Shown here in pieces: positions 52,878 to 61,101 of a DNA stretch of 64,000 bases; within the stretch, counting starts at the first letter, position 1; each line of letters begins with the position of its first letter. The translations under genes were made by a program, and so were the position numbers. Below the pieces are notes generated by a model, which worked only from the letters and a program-made list of their open reading frames with translations, did not search any database and had not been told where the DNA came from. This DNA is from Streptacidiphilus rugosus AM-16 (lineage in GTDB: Bacteria; Actinomycetota; Actinomycetes; Streptomycetales; Streptomycetaceae). The stretch covers positions 682,001 to 746,000 of the forward strand of contig NZ_JQMJ01000003.1 of assembly GCF_000744655.1 (NCBI RefSeq). The letters run 5' to 3'.

Positions 52878-53231
52878 ATGCATCTCGTTCCCGCTGAGCG
52901 CGCCCACCGCAAGGTCATCGACGACCACACCGTGTGCGAGGCCATCGAGGGCATCGGCGACCCGGACCGGCTGCCCGCGTGGGCCGACCGCTTCGCCCTG
53001 CTCGGCGAGCCCCACCGGCTGTCCGTCCTGCTCGCCGTGCACCACGCCGGACCCATCGCCGTCACCGACCTGGCCACCGCCACCGGGCTCGACGACACCA
53101 CCGTCTCCCGGATCCTGCGTCTGCTCCGCGCCTCGGGCACCGTCGCCGCGGACAAGGACGGCCGCATCGTCCGCTACCGGCTGACCGAACCGCTCATCGC
53201 CGCGCTGCTGGACCGGATCGCGATCGTCTGA
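52878..53231 (+). CDS. ArsR family regulator
   Basis: Winged-helix repressor of about 117 aa. The HTH region reads LGEPHRLSVLLAVHHAGPIA, VTDLATATGLDDTTVSRILR, with the wing VAADKDGRIVRYRLTE. ArsR/SmtB proteins usually sense metals; a single Cys in DHTVCEAIEGIG and His residues are candidate ligands, as in Ni/Co sensors. It is divergent from the riboswitch-controlled transporter, but whether it controls that gene is inferred from position only. A GTG at 52839 is an alternative start. Confidence 0.85.
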   Translation: MHLVPAERAHRKVIDDHTVCEAIEGIGDPDRLPAWADRFALLGEPHRLSVLLAVHHAGPIAVTDLATATGLDDTTVSRILRLLRASGTVAADKDGRIVRYRLTEPLIAALLDRIAIV

Positions 53232-53267
53232 CGCCGCCGCGGTGCGGGGCTGGGGCATGATGGGCTG

Positions 53268-54224
53268 GTGGATGTCGAGCCGTACCGCGGTGAGCTGTTG
53301 GCCTTCTGCTACCGGATGCTGGGCTCGTTCCAGGAGGCGGAGGACCTCACCCAGGAGACGATGCTGCGCGCCTGGAAGGCGCGGGACCGCTACGACCCCG
53401 CGCGCGCGTCCGTGCGCACCTGGCTCTACCGGATCGCGGCCAACGCCTGCCTGACCGCTCTCGACGGGCGAGGGCGGCGACCGCTGCCCTCCGGCCTCGG
53501 GGCGCCCGGCGACGATCCTGGCGGCGCGTTGCCGCCCGCACTCGACATCCCGTGGCTGGAACCGTTCCCCGACGCGCGGGTCGAGGTCGACCTGCGGGCC
53601 GACCTGCGGCTGGCCTGGGTCGCGGCGGTCCAGACGCTGTCCGCGCGGCAGCGGGCGGTCCTGGTGCTGCGGGAGGTGCTGCAGTTCAGCGCGGCCGAGG
53701 TGGCCGGGCAGCTCGACACCACCGTCCCCGCGGTCAACAGCGCCCTGCAGCGCGCCCGCGCGACGCTGAAGGACGCGCGCCTGGACGAGGGATCGGGGGT
53801 GCGCGAGCCGGAGGACCCCGAGGTGCGGGCGGTGGTGCAGCGGTACATGCGGGCGTTCGAGTCGGCCGACGTACCGGCACTGGTGCGGTTGCTGGCCGAG
53901 GACGCGGTCCTGGAGATGCCGCCGGTCCCGCTCTGGTTCGTGGGCGCGGACCACTACGGGCGCTTCCTGGAGTGGGTCTTCGCGGTGCGCGGCACCGGTT
54001 GGCGGATGCGGGCGGTCACCGCCAACGGCCAGCCGGCGCTGGCCGCTTACGCGGCGGACCCGGAGGGCGGCGATCCGCTGCTGCACTCGATCCAGGTGCT
54101 CACCGTCGCCGGGGGCCTGGTGAGCCGCAACGTCGTCTTCACCGACCCCGGCATCCTGGACTCCTTCGGACTGCCGCCGCGGTTCGGCGGAGATTTCACG
54201 GAAGAGGTCCGCGAAGCGCGATGA
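53268..54224 (+). CDS. SnoaL-fused ECF sigma factor (SigX5/SigG type)
   Basis: Sigma factor of 318 aa with a C-terminal extension. Regions 2 and 4 (about 1-175): LLAFCYRMLGSFQEAEDLTQ, ETMLRAWKARDRYD, then SARQRAVLVLREVLQFSAAE, DTTVPAVNSALQRARATLKD. Residues ~190-318 are an NTF2/SnoaL-like domain (VQRYMRAFESADVPALVRLL, PPVPLWFVGADHYGRFLEWV), characteristic of the ECF groups that regulate themselves without a separate anti-sigma factor. No RBS is clear before the GTG. A DHFR-like gene follows by 57 bases. Confidence 0.9.
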   Translation: MDVEPYRGELLAFCYRMLGSFQEAEDLTQETMLRAWKARDRYDPARASVRTWLYRIAANACLTALDGRGRRPLPSGLGAPGDDPGGALPPALDIPWLEPFPDARVEVDLRADLRLAWVAAVQTLSARQRAVLVLREVLQFSAAEVAGQLDTTVPAVNSALQRARATLKDARLDEGSGVREPEDPEVRAVVQRYMRAFESADVPALVRLLAEDAVLEMPPVPLWFVGADHYGRFLEWVFAVRGTGWRMRAVTANGQPALAAYAADPEGGDPLLHSIQVLTVAGGLVSRNVVFTDPGILDSFGLPPRFGGDFTEEVREAR

Positions 54225-54281
54225 GTCCGCGCGGTGCCGCCGGTATGTACCGGTGAACACCGAGACGAAGGGATCATCGCC

Positions 54282-54854
54282 ATGAGCGTCATCGTTCTTG
54301 CCTTCACCACCCTGGACGGAATCGTCGAGGACCCGGACGGCGCGGCCGGCACCCCGCGGGGCGGCTGGATGTTCTCGCACGGACGGGAGGTCGTCGCCGG
54401 GGACAAGTTCCGCCTCGGCCGCACCCTGGACGAGGGGGTGCTGCTGCTCGGCCGCCGCACCTGGCAGCACTTCGCGCAGCTGTGGCCCAACCGCGACGAC
54501 GAGTTCGCCGCGCGGATGAACGCCGCGGCGAAGCTGGTCGCGTCCGGCACGCTGGACGACGCGGACGTCACGACGTGGAACAACTCGCGGTTGCTGCACG
54601 GCGACCTGGTCGAGGTCGTGAAGCAGGAGCGCCGGGACGTGATCGTCGCCGGCAGCCTGGGCGTCGTGGAACGGCTCGCGGCGGCTGATCTCGTCGACGA
54701 GTACCGGCTGGTGACCTTCCCGGTCCTGCTCGGCGCCGGTCGCAGGCTCTTCCCCGCGGAGGGGCCGCAGCGGGAGCTGGAGTGCCTGCAGGCGGAGGCG
54801 GACGGACCGATCGTCCGCAGCCGCTTCCGCCGGAGGGCCGAGGCGTTCGCGTAG
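54282..54854 (+). CDS. Dihydrofolate reductase-like (RibD C-terminal) protein
   Basis: NADPH-binding oxidoreductase-like protein of 190 aa of the RibD_C/YyaP group: VIVLAFTTLDGIVEDPDG, VLLLGRRTWQHFAQLWP, IVAGSLGVVERLAAADLVDE and VTFPVLLGAGRRLFP. Members are often named dihydrofolate reductase family, but few have known substrates. AAGGGA lies nine bases before the ATG. In actinobacteria such genes frequently follow SnoaL-fused sigma factors, as here, so it is probably a target of that sigma factor. Confidence 0.85.
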   Translation: MSVIVLAFTTLDGIVEDPDGAAGTPRGGWMFSHGREVVAGDKFRLGRTLDEGVLLLGRRTWQHFAQLWPNRDDEFAARMNAAAKLVASGTLDDADVTTWNNSRLLHGDLVEVVKQERRDVIVAGSLGVVERLAAADLVDEYRLVTFPVLLGAGRRLFPAEGPQRELECLQAEADGPIVRSRFRRRAEAFA

Positions 54855-54900
54855 TCGCGGGACGGGGCGGCCGTCCGGGAGGCGCCTGACGGCTCAGGCC

Positions 54901-56028
54901 TCAGGCGTGCGCGTGGGCGTGGTGCGCCAAGGCGGCGTGGGGGTCCGCGCCGTGGCCGTGGCCGTCCGGGAGGTGGTCCGTGTGCACGGTGGCCGCGGTG
55001 AGCCGCGGCACGGCGTGGATCAGCGCGTGTTCGGCGGCGACCGCGATCCCGTGCGCCCGGACCACGGTCAGGTGCGGGTCGACCACGATGTCCGCCTCCG
55101 CGCGGAGCGCGTGGCCGATCCACCGCATCCGCACGCTCCCCACCCGCAGCACGCCCTCGACCTGCCCGAGGGCGTGCTCGGCGGCGTCGATCTGGGCGGG
55201 GTCCACGGCGTCCATCAACCGCCGGTACACCTGGCGGGCGGCGTCCCGCAGCACCATCAGGATCGCGAAGGTGATCAGCAGGCCGACCACCGGGTCCGCC
55301 CACCGCAGGCCGAGCGCCGCCCCGCCGGCGCCCACCAGCACGGCGAGGGAGGTGAAGCCGTCGGTGCGCGCGTGCAGTCCGTCGGCGACCAGGGCGGCGG
55401 AGCCGATCCGCCGCCCGGTCCGGATCCGGTACCTGGCCACCCACTCGTTCCCCACGAACCTGACCCCCGCGGCGACGGCCACCGCCCACAGGTGCGAGAC
55501 GTCACGGGGGTGCAGCAGCCGCTCCACCGCCGCGAACGCGGCGAGCGCGGAGGAGGCGGCGATGGTGCCGACGACGGCGATCCCGGCGAGATCCTCGGCC
55601 CGCCCGTAGCCGTAGGTGTAGCGCCGGTTCGCCGCCCGCCTGCCCACCCAGAACGCGATCCCCAGCGGCACGGCGGTGAGCGCGTCAGCGGCGTTGTGGA
55701 TCGTGTCGCCCAACAGCGCGACCGACCCTGACGCCGCGACCACCAGCGCCTGCACCAGCGTCGTCCCGCCGAGGATCAGCAGCGAGAGCCACAGCGTGCG
55801 CAGCCCCTCCCGCGAGGTCTCCAGTGCGGAGTCGACCTTGTCCATCGCCTCGTGGCTGTGCGGCGTCACCGCGTGCGCGAACCGGTGTCGCAGACGCGCC
55901 CACCGGCCGGCTCCGTGGGCGTGGTCGTGCGCGTGGGCATGGCCGTGCTCGTGCGGGTGCTCTTCGCCCGGGTGCCCGTCGTGGTGACCGTGCGAGTGCC
56001 GGCCGTGGGTCTGCGCGGAGTCCTCCAT
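54901..56028 (-). CDS. Cation diffusion facilitator (CDF) metal exporter
   Basis: Proton-coupled Zn/Co/Ni-type exporter of 375 aa. A His-rich cytoplasmic N-terminus (HGRHSHGHHDGHPG ... HGHAHAHDHAHG) precedes six helices. Both HxxxD metal sites are intact: GDTIHNAADAL in TM2 and ADGLHARTDGF in TM5. The C-terminal ~90-residue domain ends in another His-rich stretch (DGHGHGADPHAALAHHAHAH). The start is the ATG of MEDSAQTHG; the longer upstream frame lacks an RBS. Imperfect TTGAA / TGCAA dyad lies upstream. Confidence 0.92.
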   Translation of the reverse strand: MEDSAQTHGRHSHGHHDGHPGEEHPHEHGHAHAHDHAHGAGRWARLRHRFAHAVTPHSHEAMDKVDSALETSREGLRTLWLSLLILGGTTLVQALVVAASGSVALLGDTIHNAADALTAVPLGIAFWVGRRAANRRYTYGYGRAEDLAGIAVVGTIAASSALAAFAAVERLLHPRDVSHLWAVAVAAGVRFVGNEWVARYRIRTGRRIGSAALVADGLHARTDGFTSLAVLVGAGGAALGLRWADPVVGLLITFAILMVLRDAARQVYRRLMDAVDPAQIDAAEHALGQVEGVLRVGSVRMRWIGHALRAEADIVVDPHLTVVRAHGIAVAAEHALIHAVPRLTAATVHTDHLPDGHGHGADPHAALAHHAHAHA

Positions 56029-56175
56029 GGGCCCACGGTGGCACGCGAATCCCGTTGCAGCCACTCTCGTTCAACCACCTCTGACCAGGTGCGACTCCCT
56101 CGCAGGAGCGGCCGTTCGGCAGTCGCCACCTGCTCTCGGAACGCCGACGCCCGCATGGCCGTAGAGTTCTGGCCC

Positions 56176-56937
56176 GTGACCGTCCCCGAGAGCGACACCG
56201 CCGACCTCGACCCGGCGGACCTCGCCGCCCTGCTCGACGCCGTGCACGGTTCCGCCGCGCGGCTCGGCGCGACGCTCGACTCCCTCACCGACGCCCGGGC
56301 CCGCGAGCCCGCCCTGCTGCCGGGATGGGGCCGCGGGCACGTGATCACTCATCTCGCCCGCAGCGCCGACGTCTACCGCTGGCTGCTGACTCTGGCGCGC
56401 ACCGGCGTCGAGCCCGGACCGCGCGCCGACGGACCCGCGCTGGAGCGCGCCCTGCGCGAGGGTGCGGGTCGGGCCGCGGCCGATCTCGTCCGGGATGTGC
56501 GGGTCAGTACCGGGGCGATGCTCGCCGAGGCGGCGATGCTGCCTGCCGAGCGCTGGTCCACGATGGTCAGCGCGCTCGCCGGCTGGCGGCATCCCGCCTG
56601 GTTCACCCTGCACCGCGCCCGGCGTGAGCTGGAGACCCATCATGTGGATCTCGATCTCGGCTACACCCCGGCCGACTGGCCCGTCGACTACGTCGCCTGG
56701 GGTCTCGACGCCACGGTCGCCACGATGACCACCCGAACCGTCGGCCTGGCGCGCGTCGAGGCCACCGACCTCGGCCGCGTCTGGATCCTCGCCCCGACCG
56801 GCGCCACCGTCACCGGCACGGGCCATGCCCTGCTGGCCTGGCTCGCCGGCCGCGCCGGTCCGTCCGCCCTCCGGTCGGACGGACCCCTGCCGACACCGCC
56901 GCCCTGGCCGCTCCCGCCGTATCCGGCTTGGCCCTGA
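56176..56937 (+). CDS. Mycothiol-dependent maleylpyruvate isomerase-like protein
   Basis: Enzyme of about 253 aa of the MDMPI N-terminal/DinB-like group specific to mycothiol-producing actinobacteria. The helical bundle has the metal-binding GWGRGHVITHLARSADVYRW and ELETHHVDLDLGYTPADWP. The fold uses mycothiol to isomerise maleylpyruvate in gentisate breakdown or performs related thiol transfers. TAGAGT lies eight bases before the GTG, which fits a leaderless transcript; an ATG at 56155 is an alternative. No pathway genes adjacent. Confidence 0.87.
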   Translation: MTVPESDTADLDPADLAALLDAVHGSAARLGATLDSLTDARAREPALLPGWGRGHVITHLARSADVYRWLLTLARTGVEPGPRADGPALERALREGAGRAAADLVRDVRVSTGAMLAEAAMLPAERWSTMVSALAGWRHPAWFTLHRARRELETHHVDLDLGYTPADWPVDYVAWGLDATVATMTTRTVGLARVEATDLGRVWILAPTGATVTGTGHALLAWLAGRAGPSALRSDGPLPTPPPWPLPPYPAWP

Positions 56938-57140
56938 GCCGCCCGATCCTGGGGCGGCCACGGGCCGTCAGCCGTCCACGGCGACGGGATGGGCGGCGTC
57001 CAGGCTCGCGGTGGGGCAGCGGTCCGCGACGGCTTCGGCCCGGGCCGGCGGCGCTCCGGTCCGCGGCCGCCCTGCTGCTCGGCGCCACGACCCTGCGCCT
57101 GCGGGACGCCTGACCACGCACGCTCTCTCCGGGAGGGCGG

Positions 57141-57190
57141 CCGTTTTCGTCTACCCGGTCAGGTCGATCTGACCGGGTAGACGAAAACGG
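57141..57190. repeat. Perfect 22-bp inverted repeat with six-base loop
   Basis: CCGTTTTCGTCTACCCGG plus TCAG at 57141-57162 pairs without mismatch with 57169-57190 around GTCGAT. It lies between convergent genes. It lacks a U-run after the stem on either strand, though the stem itself carries TTTT. Candidate bidirectional terminator, or the trace of a mobile element; the 278-bp gap holds no gene. Confidence 0.75.
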
Positions 57191-57215
57191 ACGAGGGGTA
57201 CCCGGCCCGCGCGTC

Positions 57216-57965
57216 TCAGGCGGGCCCCGGCTGGGCGCGGGCGCGGCACAGTTCGACCAGCCGTTCCAGCGCCGGGACCGGGCGGCCGCTGTGGGTCGCC
57301 ATGAGGGTGACGGCGACCAGCGCGTCGATGGCCAGGATCGGCTGCGCGCCGGGCGAGTCCGGCGCGACGAGGCCGCCCACGTGGTTGACCTCGTCCGCGA
57401 GGGCCTCCAGGCGGGGGTCGTCGCGGTCCCAGCCCGCCGCCCGGTCGCAGGTCAGGTACAGCGCCTGGAAGGCGGGTTCGTCGAACATGGCGCGCTTCTG
57501 CTGGGCCCAGCCCGGCACCTGGTCCGGGTACTGCGCCATCAGCAGGATCCAGGTGTCGCGCTCGGTGCTGACCGTCTCCCGGCTGACGCCGAGCTGCTGC
57601 AGGCGGTCGAGCAGGTCCGCGACCTCCTGCGGCAGGAAGAGCCGGTCGCCCGCCGCCAGGGAGGCGATCCGGCTGCGGCGCCGCTTCAAGTCCCTGATCT
57701 GCGCCTTCAGCTCGTCGTCGATGGCCGCCACCGAGGCGGAGAACTGCGCGGGCGCGGCGCCCATCAGCTCCTCGATCCTGGCCAGCGGCACCCCCGCGTC
57801 CGACAGGGTCCTGATCCGTACCAGGGTCACGATCGCGTCCGCGTCGTAGCGGCGGTAACCCGAGGTGTCGCGCGGCGGTTCGGGCAGCAGGCCCCGCTGG
57901 TGGTAGTGGCGGATGGCTCGCACGGTCACGCCCAGATAGGCCGCGACCTGGCCGATCGTCAACAT
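57216..57965 (-). CDS. MerR family regulator
   Basis: Regulator of 249 aa. The N-terminal winged HTH (LTIGQVAAYLGVTVRAIRHY, HQRGLLPEPPRDTSGYRRYD) is followed by the dimerisation helix (RIRTLSDAGVPLARIEELMG) and a long, ~150-residue effector domain without the short metal-binding Cys loop, so a drug-like or organic effector is expected. GGGGGAC precedes the ATG. It is divergent from the ABC exporter and the MerR-type promoter lies between. Confidence 0.9.
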   Translation of the reverse strand: MLTIGQVAAYLGVTVRAIRHYHQRGLLPEPPRDTSGYRRYDADAIVTLVRIRTLSDAGVPLARIEELMGAAPAQFSASVAAIDDELKAQIRDLKRRRSRIASLAAGDRLFLPQEVADLLDRLQQLGVSRETVSTERDTWILLMAQYPDQVPGWAQQKRAMFDEPAFQALYLTCDRAAGWDRDDPRLEALADEVNHVGGLVAPDSPGAQPILAIDALVAVTLMATHSGRPVPALERLVELCRARAQPGPA

Positions 57966-57999
57966 CGACAGTCCCCCGCACACTCGTCGCACAGACCGC

Positions 58000-58024
58000 T
58001 TGACCTTGACCCTGCGTCAGGGTC
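58000..58024 (+). promoter_or_regulatory. MerR-type promoter of the ABC exporter operon
   Basis: Tandem TTGACC (58000 and 58006) is followed by the dyad GACCCT-GCGTC-AGGGTC (58008-58024) and TCTACC at 58031, 19 bases after the second TTGACC. A dyad within an over-long 19-base spacer is the classical MerR-activated promoter layout. Confidence 0.6.
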
Positions 58025-58037
58025 GGACGCTCTACCC

Positions 58038-59018
58038 ATGAACACGACGACGACGTATCGACAGGCCGCCGAATCCCTCTTCGCCGCCCCCGCCGCGATC
58101 TCCGCGACCGGGCTGCGCAAATCCTACGGCGAGCAGCTCGTCCTGGACGGCATCGACCTGACGGTCGCGGCCGGCACGGTCTTCGCCCTCCTCGGTCCCA
58201 ACGGGGCCGGCAAGACGACCACCGTGCAGATCCTCTCCACGCTGATCGCGGCCGACGCCGGCGAGGCGCAGGTGGTCGGGCACGACCTGACCGCGGAGGT
58301 GCGGGACGTGCGGGCCGCGATCGGGGTCACCGGCCAGTTCTCGGCCGTGGACGGCCTGTTGACCGGGCGGGAGAACCTGATCCTGATGGCGGACCTGCAC
58401 CACCTCGGCCGCCGCGAGGGCCGCCGTCGCGCCGACGAGCTGCTGGACAGGTTCGACCTGGTCGACGCGGCGAAGAAGCCGATCGCGAGCTACTCGGGCG
58501 GCATGAGGCGGCGGCTCGACCTGGCCATGACGCTGATCGCGGACCCGCGGCTGATCTTCCTCGACGAGCCGACCACCGGCCTGGACCCGCGCAGCCGCCG
58601 TGACCTGTGGGCGATCATCCGCGGCCTCGTCGCCGACGGGGTCACCGTCTTCCTGACCACCCAGTACCTGGAGGAGGCGGACCGACTCGCGGACCGGATC
58701 GCCGTGTTGGACCGGGGAAAGCTGGTCGCCGAGGGCACCCCGGCCGAGCTCAAGCGCCTGGTCCCCGGCGGCCACGTCACGCTCCGCTTCGCCGACGAGG
58801 CCCGGCTCGCCGAGGCCGCCCTGGTCCTCCCGGTGATCGCCAGGGACGACGACGCGCTGACCCTGCAGATCCCGGGCGACGGCGGCGTCGGCTCCCTGGA
58901 GACCCTGCTCGGCCGGCTCAGGGCCGCGTCGATCCAGGTCGAGGAGCTCACGGTGCACACCCCCGACCTCGACGACGTCTTCCTCGCCCTCACCGGCGAC
59001 CGCCACGCCTCCGCCTGA
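58038..59018 (+). CDS. DrrA-type ABC exporter ATPase
   Basis: Daunorubicin-resistance-family ATPase of 326 aa. Walker A LLGPNGAGKTTTVQIL (about 53-68), signature YSGGMRRRLDLA, Walker B LIFLDEPTTGLDP and the H-loop region as QYLEEADRLADR (Gln in place of the usual His). It powers the permease encoded by the next gene. The substrate is probably an amphipathic drug. The ATG is only 2 bases after the likely -10 (TCTACC), so the message is probably leaderless or nearly so. Confidence 0.92.
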   Translation: MNTTTTYRQAAESLFAAPAAISATGLRKSYGEQLVLDGIDLTVAAGTVFALLGPNGAGKTTTVQILSTLIAADAGEAQVVGHDLTAEVRDVRAAIGVTGQFSAVDGLLTGRENLILMADLHHLGRREGRRRADELLDRFDLVDAAKKPIASYSGGMRRRLDLAMTLIADPRLIFLDEPTTGLDPRSRRDLWAIIRGLVADGVTVFLTTQYLEEADRLADRIAVLDRGKLVAEGTPAELKRLVPGGHVTLRFADEARLAEAALVLPVIARDDDALTLQIPGDGGVGSLETLLGRLRAASIQVEELTVHTPDLDDVFLALTGDRHASA

Positions 59019-59071
59019 ACCCGCCCCCGTACCCCCGCCGACCGCAGCACCGCCGAGAAGGAGACCATCCG

Positions 59072-59875
59072 ATGAGCGCCCTGACCGCGACCCGCCAGCA
59101 CGCCCTGACCGACACCGCGACCCTGCTGCGCCGCAACCTGCGGCACACCCTGCGCTACCCGTCCATGACCCTCGGGTCCGTCTTCGGCCCGGTGATCATG
59201 CTGGTGCTGTTCGTCGCGGTCCTGGGCCGGACCCTCGGCGCCGGGCTCGTGTCGGCCGGCGGTCACCATGGCGGGTACGTCGACTACCTCGCCCCCGGCA
59301 TCATCGTCATGGCCGTGGCCTCGGGCAGCATGGCCACCGCGGTGGCGGTCTGCGTCGACATGACCGAGGGCATCGTCGACCGGTTCCGCACCATGCCCAT
59401 CGCCAGGGTCTCCATCCTGACCGCGCATGTGATCAACAGCGTGCTGACCACGGTGGTCAGCACCGCCTCGGTGATCGCCGTGGCGATGCTGCTGGGCTTC
59501 TCACCCGACGCCGGGCTGCGCGGCTGGGCCGCCGCCGCGGGACTGCTCCTGCTGCTGACCTTCGCGCTGACCTGGCTGGCCGTCGCCATCGGACTGGTCT
59601 CGGGCACCCCGGAGGCCGCGAGCAACAGCCCGATGCTGATCGTCTTCCTCCCCTTCGTCGGCAGCGCCTTCGCCCCGGCGGGCGGGATGCCGGTCGGCGT
59701 CCGGCAGTTCGCCGAGTACCAGCCGTTCACGCCCGTCATCGAGACGGTCCGGGGTCTGCTGACCGGCAGCCCGACCGGGCACAACGCGGTGATCGCCGTC
59801 GCCTGGTGCTTCGTGATCGCCGCGGGCGGCTACGCCTGGGCCCGCGCCGGATTCCGTCACAACCGGGCCCGCTGA
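59072..59875 (+). CDS. DrrB-type ABC-2 exporter permease
   Basis: ABC-2 membrane subunit of 267 aa with about six helices (SVFGPVIMLVLFVAVLGRTL, DYLAPGIIVMAVASGSMATA, VVSTASVIAVAMLLGFS, GLLLLLTFALTWLAVAIGLV, SPMLIVFLPFVGSAFAP, AVIAVAWCFVIAAGGYAWA). The conserved GMPVGVRQFAEYQPFTPVIE motif of DrrB proteins is present. GAGAAGGAGA precedes the ATG. It forms the exporter with the ATPase gene 53 bases upstream. Confidence 0.9.
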   Translation: MSALTATRQHALTDTATLLRRNLRHTLRYPSMTLGSVFGPVIMLVLFVAVLGRTLGAGLVSAGGHHGGYVDYLAPGIIVMAVASGSMATAVAVCVDMTEGIVDRFRTMPIARVSILTAHVINSVLTTVVSTASVIAVAMLLGFSPDAGLRGWAAAAGLLLLLTFALTWLAVAIGLVSGTPEAASNSPMLIVFLPFVGSAFAPAGGMPVGVRQFAEYQPFTPVIETVRGLLTGSPTGHNAVIAVAWCFVIAAGGYAWARAGFRHNRAR

Positions 59876-59891
59876 CGCCCGGCAGTCGCAC

Positions 59892-59931
59892 ATGCGAGAA
59901 GGCCGGCCCCGAGGGGTCGGCCTTCTCGCAT
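59892..59931 (+). terminator. Terminator of the drrAB-like operon
   Basis: ATGCGAGAAGGCCG and CGGCCTTCTCGCAT pair perfectly over 14 bp, 12-base loop. Confidence 0.85.
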
Positions 59932-60021
59932 TGCGGAGCCTGGGGAGCAGGCGACGAGCACGTCCTCGGTAGCATGCGCGCACGGTTCCGCGCGCAGGCT
60001 CGAGCGCGCCCGGTCACGATT

Positions 60022-60076
60022 TGGCAATGGTTTTCATTCTGTCTCGACGGAGGGCTGGCAATGAAAACGATTTCCA
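60022..60076 (+). promoter_or_regulatory. Two Zur boxes before the zinc uptake operon
   Basis: TGGCAATGGTTTTCA (60022-60036) and TGAAAACGATTTCCA (60062-60076) match the actinobacterial Zur palindrome TGAAAATGATTTTCA with three and two mismatches, 40 bases apart. Zur with zinc bound would repress the operon. Confidence 0.75.
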
Positions 60077-60138
60077 TCTAGCGTGAAGGGGTCGGCCCGC
60101 ACCGGGCCGGTGTCACAGCGGCTCCGGAGGAACCCCCC

Positions 60139-61101
60139 ATGCGCGCGCCCGTCCCGACCACGTCCGCCCGCCGTCGTGCCCGCCGGATCGCGCGGGGTGC
60201 GGCGGTGCTCGCCTTCGGAGCCGTGGTCAGCGGCTGCTCCACCGCCCACTCGTCGGCCCCCTGGGGTGACGCCGCCCGAGGCACGGTCGTCAAGGTGGTC
60301 GCGGCCGAGAACTTCTGGGGCAGCATCGCCGCCCAACTCGGCGGCAGACACGCGCAGGTGACCAGCGTCATCGCCAACCCCGACACCGACCCGCACTCCT
60401 ACGAGCCCACAGCCGCCGACGCACGGGCCGTGGCGGACGCGCAGTACGTGCTCGTCAACGGCATCGGCTACGACGCCTGGGCGGACAAGCTGCTCGCGGC
60501 CAACCCGGCGCGCGGCCGGGCGGAGTTGAAGGTCGGCGACCTGGTCGGCGTCCAGCCGGGAGGAAACCCGCACCGCTGGTACGCGCCCGCCGACGTGCAG
60601 CGGGTGATCGAGCAGATCACCGCCGACTACAAGCGGCTCGACCCCGCCGACGCCCGCTACTTCGACCAGCAGAAGCAGACCTTCGAGACGCAGTCGCTCG
60701 CCGACTACGACCACCTCGTCGCCAAGATCCGGGCGACCTACGCGGGCACCCCGATCGGCGCCTCGGAGTCGATCGTCAGCCCGCTCGCGGAGGGGCTCGG
60801 GCTGAAGCTGCTGACGCCGGCCGCCTTCCTGGGGGCGATGAGCGAGGGCGCCGACCCGACGGCCGCGGACAAGGCCCTGATCGACCGGCAGATCGCGGCC
60901 CGGCAGATCAAGGTCTACGTCTACAACAGCCAGAACTCCACCCCCGACGTCGTGGCCCAGGTCAATCTGGCCAGGGCGGAGGGTATCCCGGTCGCCACCG
61001 TGACCGAGACGCTCGTGCCGGCGAACGCCACGTTCCAGCAGTGGCAGACCACTCAGCTCCTCGGCCTGGAGAAGGCGCTGCACCAGGCCACGGGGAGGTG
61101 A
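60139..61101 (+). CDS. Zinc/manganese ABC transporter substrate-binding lipoprotein
   Basis: Cluster A-I metal-binding protein of 320 aa. Lipoprotein signal peptide with lipobox VVSG-Cys33. Ligand candidates: His86 in DTDPHSYEP and His145 in GGNPHRWYAP. The region where ZnuA proteins carry the third His reads ASESIVSPLAEGLGLKLL, so a Glu may substitute. There is no His-rich loop. With Zur boxes upstream, zinc is the likely cargo. Its TGA overlaps the GTG of the ATPase gene (GTGA). Confidence 0.9.
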   Translation: MRAPVPTTSARRRARRIARGAAVLAFGAVVSGCSTAHSSAPWGDAARGTVVKVVAAENFWGSIAAQLGGRHAQVTSVIANPDTDPHSYEPTAADARAVADAQYVLVNGIGYDAWADKLLAANPARGRAELKVGDLVGVQPGGNPHRWYAPADVQRVIEQITADYKRLDPADARYFDQQKQTFETQSLADYDHLVAKIRATYAGTPIGASESIVSPLAEGLGLKLLTPAAFLGAMSEGADPTAADKALIDRQIAARQIKVYVYNSQNSTPDVVAQVNLARAEGIPVATVTETLVPANATFQQWQTTQLLGLEKALHQATGR

